Origin: Siphonodentalium dalli
Taxonomy: Eukaryota; Mollusca; Scaphopoda; Gadilida; Siphonodentaliidae
Reading direction: 5' to 3'
Length of the DNA stretch: 64,000 bases
NCBI GenBank assembly: GCA_032622095.1
Contig: CP136066.1
Coordinates: forward strand, 91,161,319-91,225,318
The translations under genes and the position numbers were made by a program. Shown here one piece after another: positions 21,108-32,343 of the stretch (within the stretch, counting starts at the first letter, position 1; each line of letters opens with the position of its first letter). Below the pieces are notes generated by a model that saw only the letters and a list, made by a program, of their open reading frames with translations, did not search any database and was not told the DNA's origin.

Positions 21108-22389
21108 CAAGCCTAAGTTTAGTGTGCCTGTCATTTGTGAATGAGGTCCCAAAATTCACCCTCTTGGGACCTCATTCTGCATGGCCTCATCTGCCACATA
21201 TTCAGATTGAAGTTCCCAAATGGTGAATATTGTGATGTACACCCATTTGGAACCTCGATTATGCAATGTGTCGACTGCCAATTTGGGGATATAGAGAAAC
21301 TAAACCAAACTAGCCGCATCATGTAGAGAGGGTATTGTGAGAAGCATGTATACCAAAAATTATTGAAATCGGTGGCAAGTCGATGCCGCTTTGTTAAAGA
21401 AATTAAAAAAAATGTTGAAATGTTCTAAGTCGAAAGGGTTAATAATTCCGTAAACAAATAATTTTTCCTTCATCTATATACACGTTGCACATCTGCAATA
21501 GGTGGGTAACAATACTCTGAAGTTTCAAATATCTACGATCAAAACTGTAGGAGGAGTTGATTACACCATGAAGGTAGCCTCATACAGAAAAACAGAAAAT
21601 TATAAAAAAAATAATTCAAAGTCGAAAGGCCCATAACTTTAGGAAAAATCATTGGATCAAACTCAAATTCGAACTTGACCTGTATTTTGATATGAACGAC
21701 CCACAAAAAAAAACAGAATTTTCAATTAAACAATCCAAACTTGAGTTATCATCCGGAAACCAAAGAAAAAAACAAGTAAAATTGAATTTTCTAAGTCGAA
21801 AAGCCCATAACTCTGAGAAAAATCATCGGATCAAACTCAAATTCGAACTTGACCTGTATTTTGATATCATTGACTCACACAAAAAACGGTATTTGCAATT
21901 AAAGGATCCAAACTTGAGATATCATCCGGAAACCGAAAAAGTAAAAAAATTTCTAAGTAAAAAAATGAGGCGTAACTTAAAAAAAAAAAGTCGGACTGAA
22001 CCGCAATTAGCATCTTGTGGAGAGGCAGTCCTAAGGAGATTGCATACAAAAAATTTGTGAAATCGGTTCATAATTGTTCGAGTTATGAGGTCGGATGGAC
22101 GGACGGACGGCTCAACGGAGGGAAAAAGCGTGACGAACGGACGCAGTCAATCCAGTATACCCCCCATTTTCTTCGAAAGTGGGGGTATAAAAAGAAATAG
22201 AATCTATGTGAAGAAGTTTCTATAGAAATTTTATAATAAAGAACTTTCCAGAGAAGATGAGGCCTAAAGCAGAATGAGGTCCCCAGAGGGTGAATTTAGT
22301 GATGCTAGCCTGTTATGTGGGATAGCGTCATTAATTCACCCCCTGGGGACCTCATTCAGAAAATGACAGGAACTCTAAACTCAGGCTTG
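21108..22389. mobile_element. hAT-like element with exact 8-bp target duplication, carrying an ACGG-type element
   Basis: Ends CAAGCCTAAGTTTAG and AACTCAGGCTTG are flanked on both sides by GGCGCCCT (21100-21107, 22390-22397). Host-family sequence occupies 21108-21308 and 22190-22389; the middle is an inserted ACGG-type element. Confidence 0.88.
21309..22189 (+). mobile_element. ACGG-microsatellite element with CCCCC/GGGGG terminal hairpin
   Basis: Core units (CATAACTYT..GRAAAAATCATYGGATCAAACTCAAATTC, ATTATTGAAATCGGT), then (GGAC)n, CGCAGTCAATCCAGTATA, hairpin TACCCCCCATTTTC/GAAAGTGGGGGTA and AAAAAGAAATAG. Same subfamily as 18650-19212. Confidence 0.75.
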
Positions 22390-22507
22390 GGCGCCCTGAT
22401 GATTATGAGGATCGATGTTGTGTTGAAAGTTTTTTTTTTTTTTTAAATTGTAAAGGATAATTTATTCTGAAGTCTCTGAACTTTCTCTATTGATTCAGGG
22501 GGATTAA

Positions 22508-22775
22508 TCCTTTTATGATGGGAGCTGTGCTGCTGCAGCATCACAGATCCTGTGCCAGTGCATTCTCTTATATATGTCAGTCTCCCATAGCGAGCATCGC
22601 ATATATAAGAGGGCTGCACTGGCTTACAAGGTCAAGGTAAATAATGTTAGGCCAATGCATTCCCTTATATACATGTATGTGAGGCGACGTATGAGAGACT
22701 CGCATATATACTGGTAAGAGAATGCATTGGCACAGGGTTTTCGCAAAATTTCAGGAAGCTCCAGGCATAGAAGGG
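22508..22775. mobile_element. piggyBac-like MITE, decayed
   Basis: Begins after ATTAA with TCCTTTTATGATGGGAGCTG and ends AGCTCCAGGCATAGAAGGG. It contains both orientations of CATATATAAGAG and is closely related to 2677-2933. Confidence 0.7.
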
Positions 22776-23227
22776 TTTATAATAACCCTTACTTGACTGG
22801 AGCTACCTGAAATTTTGCTCTCGCAACCGTATGCACTCGCAATTTTAATTCACGGGTGCTAAAATTCGCACTCGTCCCTCTTCAAAATGTTCATGGTCAC
22901 AGTAATAGTTTGAACGTGTATTGACCACGACACACAATCCGTGTCCTGACCAAAATTGAACACACCTTGGAAATGATTGTAACAATCGGATTGTGCTCTA
23001 ATGGATGAAAATGTACAAATGTACATGGAATATAATATAAGTATTGGTACAAGTAGTACATGAAGACCAATCTACAAAATGCAAAATCAATGACTCGAAC
23101 AAAGAATAAACACACACAGCCAAGACTAATCGAAGGAGTCAGGAAGGCAATGGGATGTTCTTTGACATTTCACCAATGATATTGATAAGCAGAACACCTC
23201 GAGAAATCCTCTGCAAATTCAAACATA

Positions 23228-23440
23228 CAGTAATGCCCTAAATAATCGACTCCTTAACCACAGCAGAATTATGGGTAATTTATCAGGATTTAGTCGGAAA
23301 TATGGCTTGCTGTCATTCATCAGAAAGCTCTCGATGAGAGCTTTCCGATGAATAGCAACAAGCCATATTTCCAACTAAATTCTGAAAAATTTCCCATAAT
23401 TCTGCTGTGGTTAAAGGATCATATACTTCGGGCATTACTG
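23228..23440. mobile_element. Palindromic TA-MITE copy 5 (full length, 213 bp)
   Basis: TA|CAGTAATGCCC...GGGCATTACTG|TA with complete arms and a few substitutions. Confidence 0.92.
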
Positions 23441-23489
23441 TATGTAGGGTGATAACAGACTGAATGGTTTAATTCTCCATTAGTACCAA

Positions 23490-24375
23490 GGGGTGGAACA
23501 ATTTTTTTTCCGGGCACGTATGCCGAGGTGGGTGGTTGGTCGATGGGACCAATAAACAAAAATTTCTGCAACTCATATTTTTTTCCTGCAAGTCTTTTTG
23601 ACTTTTTTGCAATGAGTTTGGCTTAAAACACCTTAGAATAAGAGAAATAATGTAATTCTAATTGCTAAACTGACTGCAGGCAGTTATCGTGTTGTATTTT
23701 GTTGCAAATGGGTGTCAGTCCCAGCTGTCAGTCCAAGGTAAATTCAAACATAAATTTCGTAACGACAATTTTTTAAACAAATATATCTTATATATCTTAT
23801 ATTAAACCAAGCTAATCAAATATACACACCTGTAATAAAATACAAATTTCATGATGATCTGACCAAAGGTTCGACCTGTAGCCATGCCAAAGGATTTAGT
23901 CATGCAAAGAGTAAAATACAAGATGGCTGCTGGCGGCCATGTTTTATAGCCGAATGACCCCAAAATGACTCGTTCCCATCTAAATGTCAATATTAACATT
24001 CATGACAAATTACATGATGATCCGACCAAAGGTACGACCTGTAGCCCGTGCTAAAGGATTTAGTCATGCAAAGAGTAAAATCCAAGATGGCGGTTGGCAG
24101 CCATGTTTTTTTGCTGAATGACCCCAAAATGAGTCATTCCTATATACATGTCAATGTTAACATCCATGACAAATAGTATGCACAGAAATTCATATACAGC
24201 TGTTCATAGCGAATTCCCTCCGTAAATCTCTGTTTTAGTGTTTTGGGGTGTCCAAAAATGGTCGGAAAAAACTACCGAAAACAGACGCCGGGGTGGGTGG
24301 GTCCCAACAAGGGTCGGAAGGAAAAAATCGGAATGCGTGCCTGTAAAAAATTTCCGACCCCCCCCCCTATGTCCA
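23490..24375. mobile_element. G-run/C-run ended element with an inserted 'AAGATGG' unit element
   Basis: The left part (GGGTGGAACAATTTTTTTTCCGGGCACGTATGCC) and right part (GTGCCTGTAAAAAATTTCCGACCCCCCCCCC) are inverted relatives, matching 28978-29528. The middle (23840-24180) is two units of the CCAAGATGGC tandem-core family. Confidence 0.6.
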
Positions 24376-24485
24376 TACTTTTATAAGCTTTTAATGCTAC
24401 CGGTATTAGCATATCATGTGTCATATTTTTTTTCTAACTCTAATCAAATCCCTCATTCAGGGAGAGTACATGTACATGTATGTAC

Positions 24486-25562
24486 CCAGGGTTTCTGCTA
24501 GGGGTTTGGGAAATGGGACCACTATATTAACTGGGGGAAATATCAGTCCATGCATCCAACTGTGAATATCTCATATTAGCAAATCAAACTATAAATTGCC
24601 CAAATTCTGGAAGTCTATGGTAATTATAAATATGAGTAGATAAAGTCAACGAATATTTATTTACATTGTACCGGTATGTAGAAATTTTGCGATGAAAACA
24701 TCAATAATAAATCTGTGAATAAAAGTAGGTGTACTCAGAGTTTTTCATATCGAAACCAACAATGGCAAGGAAACTGTTAAATGTGCACTTTATTTCAAAA
24801 TTCTATGTCTGACTTCACTAAACACATGAACATTTTTTATACTGTGAAATATTCCTGATAAACATTCACTGACTAACATCTGTTCTACATAATCAGCTCA
24901 AATCGGAATAGGAACATAATTTGAAACAGAAAGCAACAAACAAACTTGCCCTGATATATGAAACAGGTTACATTCCATCTGCGTGAATTACAGTACAAAT
25001 ATGTGCAAATCTGGATTCTAACCAGTCGCTTTGAAAAGCCAATAATTCACATTTGGCAAAAAATATTTTCATTTGGCAAAAGTTTTGGCAAGTCGCTTTT
25101 TAATTTCTCAAGAAAGTTGAAAAATATTGGTCAATCATATTATATTAGTTGTGTTTTATAAGGTTTAGAAAAAGTCAACACCTCTATTAAGATACAGTTA
25201 ATCTCATAGCATTAGTACCGATGGTTGTTGGGATTACTAGTATTTAGTGTGGTGGTAGTGTTTATATAGCTAATCCTTCTGTGATGTGCCCTTCTGATGA
25301 AGGAACCCTTCTATCATTGTATTGTTCTTATACTTATATGATACACCACAATAGAGATGCGAGTATAATTAATTATTAACTAACTGATTTTCTATCAATA
25401 TCAAAAGTCGTTCAAACCACAAGTATCGTAACATAAGACCTAAGGTTACAGAAAATGATACTATCAGGGATAGCATTTGGCAAATGCTAAAATAATTTGG
25501 CAAAAAATATTTTCATTTGGCAAATTATTTGGCAAAAGTAAATTTTGGTCCAGCGCAGACCC
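24486..25562. mobile_element. TTTGGCAA-rich element, CAGGGTT...GCGCTG type
   Basis: Left CAGGGTTTCTGCT and right CAGCGCAGACCCTG ends, with clusters of ATTTGGCAAAA near 25050-25100 and 25485-25550. It is a relative of 28067-29599; no transposase frame and no clear target duplication. Confidence 0.5.
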
Positions 25563-25867
25563 TGTTCACAGATCTGAGGTCAATGACGCATTGACAATTT
25601 TCCCATGCATTGTCAAACTCAACTATTGTTGGAAAACTGAATACAGGCGATATATCCATAATTCATTTTTTTTTCTCATTGCAATATAGGAGACATCATT
25701 TTCAAGTTTTTATCAGTCAACGATATTCATGACAGATTATTCTTTCAAATCTTGTTGTATTTATAACTATTTCTAAATACTATGATTATCACAATTATTT
25801 ACTACACCAGGAATGGACACTTCTAGAGACATACATGTACATCCGTTAGGATATTCGTCAGCTTTTC

Positions 25868-25957
25868 AAAGAGACTGGATTCGAACCGGCCATCGCTGGA
25901 AAGCTTGTTAGCCTAAAGAACCATGCACCTTGCCAACTGAGGCACCAGGGCCTCAAC
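25868..25957 (-). ncRNA. tRNA-like sequence (probable tRNA pseudogene or SINE head)
   Basis: The minus strand has an A-box-like TGCCTCAGTTGGCAAGGTGC and, ~45 nt later, a B-box GGTTCGAATCC within GGCCGGTTCGAATCC. The T-arm is imperfect and no acceptor-stem pairing is found, so a functional tRNA is unlikely; a tRNA-derived SINE promoter head fits better. It lies 35 bp into intron 1. Confidence 0.5.
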
Positions 25958-25992
25958 TATGAAAATCGGGGAAGGAGAATTATTTTACTTAC

Positions 25993-26524
25993 TTTGCATG
26001 CTTCACAAACAAAAGCTCCGCAGTAAAAACCAGAAGCAATGTCCCCGCAAACTTGGCAAATTGTGTTCAGGTTATGTTTTTTTGCCTTCTTCGTGGGAGA
26101 ACAACTATTGTTCGTTGTAGAAGAAACATCATATCCAGATCCAGCAAATAAATCAGAATGCTCGTCATTGTAAGTCAAATCTGTAGGTTCAGTTTCCGAG
26201 AAATTAAACTTCACTTTCTCCTTATGATAGCCAAAGCTTGAATCCTTCTCAGCATAACGACACGATGATGAGTAATCCTTCTCCTCCTTGGGTATAAACA
26301 ATGGGTGATTTGACATACCACCGCCGAAGGACAATGCATCTTTCTGCCCCCTGTTAAATGGTCCTTGGCTGTCAATGTCACTAGACCACTGATAGCCATT
26401 TGATACCAAAGAACGTTTGCCGACACTCAAAGTCATACTGTTATTGTCAGGTGACATCCGCAAGGTATATGAAATATATCATATACATGTATGTCGGCAT
26501 GCATCAGTATCTGTATCGAGACAC
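25993..26524 (-). CDS. 2DBD-NR: 2DBD-NR exon 1: 5'UTR, N-terminal region and first zinc finger of DBD1
   Basis: A polypyrimidine tract plus CAG acceptor (AG at 26526-26525) opens the exon, so at least one further upstream exon is likely. An in-frame stop (26481-26479) precedes the chosen ATG at 26457, making the upstream part untranslated. Coding sequence runs 26457-25993, 155 codons. The first ~120 residues are polar, Ser/Gly/Asn-rich and without a recognised domain, as is usual for an A/B region. A basic stretch (SPTKKAKKH, about residues 121-129) could be a nuclear localisation signal. The first finger follows: CQVC, 13 residues, CEAC, then K155. The P-box CEACK is atypical for most receptors but typical of the first DBD of 2DBD receptors. 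The exon ends in AAA followed by a strong gtaagt donor (25992-25987), phase 0. Confidence 0.93.
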
Positions 26525-26560
26525 CTGAAAAAAAAAAATAAGTTCAGAACTTCAGAGATA

Positions 26561-27142
26561 CAGTAACGCCCTAAATAATCGACTCCTTAAAAAGAACGGG
26601 CGACGTTCATTGCAGAAATATTCATATTTGTTCAAATCGCCATCAACAGAAGGAATATTAAAATATACATGTATATAGATTTGTTCATAAGCCAAATATA
26701 ATCAGCGCGTAAATAGTATATTGTCGTCAAGACGTACGATGGTGTACGTAAACAAGAGCCTGCTCGTGTTACATAAGTTTTGCTTCTGTTTACATAACAC
26801 AGCGCAATTCTATTGGTTAATCACACACAAATGATATAAACGCTCTTTATTATTTCCATATCAGGAAACAGTAACAAATAACATTCTTTATGTTTACCAT
26901 ATCCAGATCTAAACAAAAGCCAGATTCTGTAATGTTTTTTGCTTTTGTTTACAAAACAAAGAAAAAACATTTGACAATAACATAATGCCATATTTCTGAT
27001 TGGTATAAGAACAAAGTCTGTCTATATTTACATGTAACTATTATTTCTGTTTATGGCAGTTTTTGATGGAGGTAAATATTTTACAGCATACCCACCTCCA
27101 ACGCCGCCCATATCTTTAACCACAGCAGAATTATGGGTAATT
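26561..27142. mobile_element. Palindromic TA-MITE copy 6, left part split by ~520 bp
   Basis: The left arm TA|CAGTAACGCCCTAAATAATCGACTCCTTAA (26561-~26590) is interrupted and resumes as AACCACAGCAGAATTATGGGTAATTTA (~27117-27142). The intervening DNA (~26591-27116) resembles 36640-36905 over its TGACAATAACAT...CTGTTTA.GGCAGTTTT...CATATCTTTAAC end. The right arm is absent. Confidence 0.65.
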
Positions 27143-27149
27143 TAATGAC

Positions 27150-27424
27150 AATCAAACAAACAGTACGGCCCATAGCCCGTGCTAATGGATTGCATTTTTG
27201 AAATCCAAAATGGTCGTTGGCGGCCATGTTTTTGGCCGAATGACCCCAAAATGACTCGTTCCCATCTACATGTCAATGTCAACAGCCACATGTGACAAAT
27301 TTCATAATTAGACGATGCTAATGGAAATTGTTGACAGACATCTCCACACATACATGCACACACGGACGACGGATACCAAGCCATGGCAATAGCTCAAACT
27401 TTACAAGTAAAGTTGAGCTAAAAA
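27150..27424 (+). mobile_element. Short 'AAGATGG'-family element with terminal hairpin
   Basis: Contains AATCCAAAATGGTCG, GACCCCAAAATGACTCG, (CACA)n, GACGACGGATACCAAGCC and the terminal hairpin AGCTCAAACTTTAC/GTAAAGTTGAGCT. Confidence 0.6.
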
Positions 27425-28066
27425 TGAACAGATGACAGAGAGGTAAAGACATTGAAGAGATGCAGTAATGCCCTAAGTAATCGACTCCTTAAACACAGCA
27501 GAATTATGGGTAACTTTTCAGGATTTAGGCTTCGGAAATATGGCTTGTTGCCATTCATCGTAAAGCTTTCCGATGAATGGCAACAAGCCATATTTCCGAC
27601 TAAATCCTGAAAAGTTACCCATAGTGATGAGCCGATTGCCAAATAGAGCCTTGCGCCGATTATTTGAGGTCACAATCGGCCGATTCAGGTGCCGATTCCG
27701 ATTATTGTAATAATTATACCAAAATATGTTATATACTACTTCGATTTGGAAGCAACAACATCAGTAATATACCAGTACCTTTGGGTAAGTATAAAGGTAG
27801 GTATGGGTGGATTGTGAACGAATTCCTGCGTCCTGACAACCAATACACATGTTATATTATGCTCAATTTATTATGCGAATTTGGCATTCGCCACAATGAC
27901 AAGCAACACTTGTTTACTGTCTACAGGTTATTTTTATGTCGGCTAAAAGATAAGAGGTCATTGAGGTCACTGGTTCATTTTACATAATTATTTCAATTCA
28001 TTCGATATATAATAACTGAAGCGTGGTGAATGCAGTCAACTGCATAATTATGTGTCAGATGACATG

Positions 28067-29599
28067 CAGGGTTCGCGCTGTCGGTAGCCAAATTAGCCAA
28101 TGGCCAATCTTTTTCGAAATTTGGCTAATAAAAATTTCATTTGGCTTAACTTTTGGCTAAACTTTTTTTTACCCCAAATGGAGACGGAAAGCATGAAGTT
28201 GGAAAGCTAACTAAAAAAACTCTGAATAGATATAATATTCAAGACGAAATTAGGCCACGAAAGTATTTCGTACCATGGAAATATCGCACTGTAACGGTGG
28301 CGTTGATTGAATTGTGATGGCTCTACAAAGGGAACATTACACATTGAAACTGCACATAATCAAACTTCACGAGACAGTAAAAGGTAAGCTCTAACATTTA
28401 ACCAGCCTAATCGTCAAAACGCTTAAGCTGTATACTGATTATGTATTTTTTTGTTGATTAGGCAGTCTGTAATCTTAATTTAGATAAATTACCTAAATGC
28501 TTTGTTCCTTACAGCAGTTCTTAACTCAATGGTTACGTAATGTGTCATTAACTGCGTCCCGTCTAATAACCTGGCTTCACACCATAAAAGGTTTGAATAC
28601 AATAGATATTCAACAGTTATCACCTTGATATAATAAGCAATAGTTAGCGATCGTCGTGGTGTCATCGACATAGAGTTATTACAATTGGTTTAGCGGATTT
28701 GTGTGATTATAATTATATCGAATTTTAGTTTCATGTTTGCGATAGCCGTATTCAATATTAATGTTTTATGAATTGATCTGCCTGTGTGATACCTATGTTC
28801 GTATAATATTGTTTTTAAAGTTGTTTTTGTGTTGTTTTAATTATGTTTTTATTCTGGTTTAAAACAAATATTTTAGTCATTAATTGTGAACCGCCCAGAA
28901 AATGAGGATCTATTTGCCAAAAAAAAAAAATAATTTGGCCAATAACTATTTGGCCAAAGTTTTTTTCATTTGGCTCAGGGGGGGGGGGTGGAACAAAAAA
29001 TTCCGGCACATATGCCGGGGTGGGTGGGTGGTCAAAGCCACCAACAAGCAATTTTTTCCGCAACTAAAAAAAAAAATTCCTGCTTGTTTTTTAGTGTTTT
29101 GGCAATGAGTTGGGCTTCAAAACCACTTTGAATGAGAGAAATAATGTAATTCAAACTGTAAACTGACTGCAGGCAGTTATTGTGTTGTATTTTGTTGCAA
29201 ATTTTGAAATCCAAGATGGCCGCTGGCAGCCATGTTTTTTTTGGCCGAATGACCTCAAAATGACTCATTCCTATTTACATGTCCATGATAACATCCAAGA
29301 TAAATAGTATGCACAGAAATTCATATACAGCTGTTTACAGTGAATTTCCCCCCGCAAATCTCTGTTTTAGTGTTAAAAGGGGGGGTGGGTGTCAAAAAAT
29401 GGTCGGAAAAAACTGCCGAAAACGGAAAAAAATTTGGCGGTGGGGGTGGGTGGGTACAAAAAATGATCGAAAGGGAAAAAATGCCATACGTGCCTGAAAT
29501 TATTTTCCGACCCCCCCCCCCCCCCCCCTGTTTGGCTAATAAAATTTTCATTTGGCTAAACTTTTGGCCACAAGATTTTTCAGTCCAGCGCAAACACTG
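28067..29599. mobile_element. Element nested in the hAT (CAGGGTTCGCGCTG ends)
   Basis: Ends CAGGGTTCGCGCTG and CAGCGCAAACACTG are inverted relatives. Subterminal ATTTGGCTAA motifs match the families at 1-66 and 25490-25562. Flanks ATGACATG and GTGACATT agree at 6 of 8 positions, suggestive of an aged 8-bp duplication. Confidence 0.65.
28978..29528. mobile_element. G11...C18 ended element, third nesting level
   Basis: Begins with an 11-G run then TGGAAC...TTCCGGCACATATGCC and ends GGCATAC-like...TTTTCCGA plus an 18-C run. It splits the TTTGGCTMA subterminal block of the surrounding element. A relative is at 23490-24375. Confidence 0.65.
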
Positions 29600-29890
29600 G
29601 TGACATTTACTTCCGGGGATTTATACCTGTATTAAGCAGGACCTGGATGTATATCATCAAATTTGTATGTTTACTGGTCATTTATTCAACAAAACATCGT
29701 TTATTGAAGAAAAATAAGCACCTGATTATTATTTAGACAATCGGAAATGCCGATGTTGAAACCCGAGTACCGATTGTCATCCGATGGGCCACAATCGGCC
29801 GATTCCGATTGTCGTTTCCGATCATCGGCTCATCACTAGTTACCCATAATTCTGCTGTGTTTAAGAAGTCGATTACTTAGGGCATTACTG

Positions 29891-30734
29891 TTATAGAATG
29901 CAGAAGTATTCATATTCAATGGTGGGAACTGTTCAGATAATACGATCAACAAACAACCCATGGTCATTTGTTGAACTTATTATCTAAACATTTCCGAAGA
30001 GAACAACTCGTCCATGAGTATTTAGTATAGAAAGGGTTCATTTAGTGTTAAAATGACTGAGATTCTGGAGTCTACCAGTCAAACCCCAAATGCCAAGTCA
30101 TAGTTGACTAGTCGGTACCTGCGGCCAAGAACTACCGGTATATACATGCAGCTACTAGTACACCCATATGCTTATTTCCCTCAACATAACAGGTATAAAA
30201 CAATTGTAGAGTATCAGCTTTTTTGCATGCTACTAAACCAGAAGTATTTAATCACGTGATTTTGATAAAGCAGGATTCTTCATCCACTCGTATTGATAAA
30301 AAAGTTGTGTTGAAACTGTGAGTCTCAGATGTCAATTTCGCCGTCATGAAACTTGGAACACCTGGTCACCCAGTTATCTCACGATTGGTACACGACTTTA
30401 TATATATGCCACATTTTGAACATACTGACTATATTGCATTGTCAACACTGTCATATCCGTGGCAAGTGTTTGATTGATGTGCCATGTACCTACATTATAG
30501 TCTTGTAAACTCTTATTGTGGGAAGTATATACAATGTTCCGAATAGTCAACAGCAAAATACATGTACAGAGTCGATAGTGGGGGCTATGCCCCGGCTATC
30601 GCCGTCCACATTAGATAGTCGACTAATCATTTCAACACTAGTTAATTCACAATTGTGGCTAGCAATTCTTTGTATAAAACCAACTAATTAGATTGGGTGT
30701 CGTCTAACAGAAGAATGCAAGAAAGTTACTGTCT
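29891..30734. other. Between elements, no gene seen
   Basis: Upstream of exon 1. It contains a stretch near 29935-30050 (GTTCAGATAATACGATCAACAAACAACC...TTTAGTATAGAAAGGGTT) related to 31855-31950, 37340-37570 and 48770-48960, probably another MITE family. Confidence 0.45.
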
Positions 30735-30742
30735 ATGATTGC

Positions 30743-31195
30743 CAAGCCTGATTATAGTGTGTCTGTCATTTGCATAATGAGGTCCCCAGAGGGTGAATTT
30801 AGTGATGCTATCCAGCACAGCGGGCTAGCTCCACCAAATTCACCCTTTGGGAACCTCATTCTGCTTAGGAATCAACTGCTACATGGGAGACCTAGGATCA
30901 TATTGAAGTTCACCAGTTGAAGTTGGTGATGTTAACCCATTAGTCACCTCGATTATGCATTTTATCTTCCGCGAATGAGGGGATATAGAAACTTCCCAGA
31001 AGGGGAAAAGTAACTAAAAACAATGTTAATTTGAGACTATAGATATCGGTACTTCCCAGAAGATGAGGCTTAAGCAGAATGAGGTTCCCAGAGGATGAAT
31101 TTGGTGATGCTAGCCCAGTGCGCGATTTAGCATCACTAAATTCATACTTTGTGGACCTCATGCTGCAAATGACAGACACACTAAATTCAGGCTTG
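30743..31195. mobile_element. hAT-like nonautonomous element, intact reference copy (453 bp)
   Basis: Ends CAAGCCTGATTATAGTG and CACTAAATTCAGGCTTG with exact 8-bp duplication ATGATTGC (30735-30742, 31196-31203). Each end holds a subterminal hairpin around GAGGTCCCCAGAGGGTGAATTT. No coding capacity. Confidence 0.9.
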
Positions 31196-31203
31196 ATGAT
31201 TGC

Positions 31204-31661
31204 AGGTGTTAATGAATGTCAGTAGAATCGATATACCTCAAAGGGATGTACTGTAACATTAGCGATACCCGGAAGAACCACCTGCAGCTAATTTACATAC
31301 ATTTACATAGTAATCGAAAGATACTGATTGCTGGTTATTCTTGGCCTAAAGAATTTTATGAATCTCATCCCATTGGAATAAGTAAAATTGGAGACAAAAT
31401 TTTCCAGGGTGGAAATGAGGAAATTGTTTTTCAAATAAGGACAGAGTCAAAGGTCAAAACAATACATGTATGCACAATATGTTAAATTAACCCTTTCTAT
31501 ACGGTACTAAATGGATTCTCCCATTCGGTTATAAATGTATACATTGGAATGTTCTATTGTTCATTTCTAGGGGTGTTCAGGAAAAATGAGCAACCGATAT
31601 TACAAAGAAAAGATAATACAAGTGCTGAAAGATGCATGTTCTTTGGTGGGAAATGTTGAGA
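31204..31661. other. Between elements, no gene seen
   Basis: An 89-codon open frame at 31216-31485 has no recognisable domain. A TTAACCCTTTCTATACGG motif at ~31488 is a lone piggyBac-like end. Confidence 0.4.
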
Positions 31662-31663
31662 TA

Positions 31664-31846
31664 CAGTAATGCCCTAAATAATTGACTCTTTAACCACAGC
31701 AGAATTATGGGTATTTTTTCAGGATTTAGTCGGAAATATGGCTTGTTCCGATGAATGGCAACAAGCCATATTTCCGACTAAATCCTGAAAAATTACCCAT
31801 AATTCTGCTGTGGTTAAGGAGTCAATTATTTAAAGGCATTATACTG
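31664..31846. mobile_element. Palindromic TA-MITE copy 8
   Basis: TA|CAGTAATGCCC...GGCATTATACTG|TA; the central ~25 bp of the palindrome is deleted. Confidence 0.9.
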
Positions 31847-32343
31847 TAATAAGTTCAACAAACGACCTGTTTGTTGAACATATAATCTCAACATTTCCTA
31901 AGGGAAATACTCATCAATGAGTATTTTAATAGTAAAGAAAGCCACAGATGAAATAGTTCAAACATTAACCATTGGTTTATAAATCTGTTTGTTAATTTAA
32001 TTTATCTTTTTAAAATTATTATGAAACATTATTAATTAGCTATAGGTTATCGCTGCAATAAGTGGAAAGCTGCCCGCATCATAAGTAAAATAGTCGGCCA
32101 ATACGTAGAAAGGCAGCCAATAAGTCAACGGTAACGTAAATAACGTCATACGTATTTAGCTCAATCGGCAAAGAATATTGGGTCGATGGAAGATAGATTA
32201 CAGTTGCTTTCGGATGAATTACAGTAGTCACTGATTATGGGAGTAAATATACGTGGATGAACTACATGTATCCATATCAATATCATTCCCAGTGGAAACA
32301 GACAGTACTGTGGAATCTCTGTAAGATCTTCACAAAGTTCACA

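Larger units (their letters stand above)
389..26524 (-). other. 2DBD-NR: 2DBD nuclear receptor locus (5' part of the gene, four exons)
   Basis: Four minus-strand exons join into one open frame of 289 codons plus one base. It encodes an N-terminal A/B region followed by two adjacent C4-type nuclear-receptor DNA-binding domains. Introns are about 6.6 kb (25992-19369), 3.7 kb (19226-15548) and 14.9 kb (15434-537), all GT-AG. DBD1 spans about residues 134-196 and DBD2 about 219-284, with a linker of roughly 22 residues. The order CEACK P-box then CEGCK P-box is the known signature of the 2DBD nuclear-receptor group. The hinge and ligand-binding domain are not in the window and should lie further along the minus strand, below position 1. 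By family knowledge the product is a nuclear transcription factor; its ligand and target genes are not evident here. The introns are almost entirely transposable-element DNA. Confidence 0.93.
27622..29838. mobile_element. Nonautonomous hAT element inside MITE copy 7
   Basis: Terminal repeats TAGTGATGAGCCGAT...ATCGGCTCATCACTA with exact 8-bp duplication GTTACCCA (27614-27621, 29839-29846). Subterminal CAATCGGCCGATTC occurs near both ends. No transposase frame; the interior is two further nested elements and AT-rich filler. Confidence 0.93.
27463..29890. mobile_element. Palindromic TA-MITE copy 7, interrupted by a 2.2-kb hAT element
   Basis: The left arm, centre and most of the right arm are at 27463-27621; the last 44 bp of the right arm is at 29847-29890 (GGGCATTACTG). 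Removing the hAT and one target copy restores a 203-bp MITE. Confidence 0.93.

Noticed and set aside
25868-25957. Functional tRNA gene
   Set aside because: No acceptor-stem complementarity and an imperfect T-arm; kept only as a tRNA-like or SINE sequence.
31216-31485. 89-codon plus-strand frame
   Set aside because: No recognisable domain, no splice or start context, and surrounded by element ends; kept only as part of a no-gene region.
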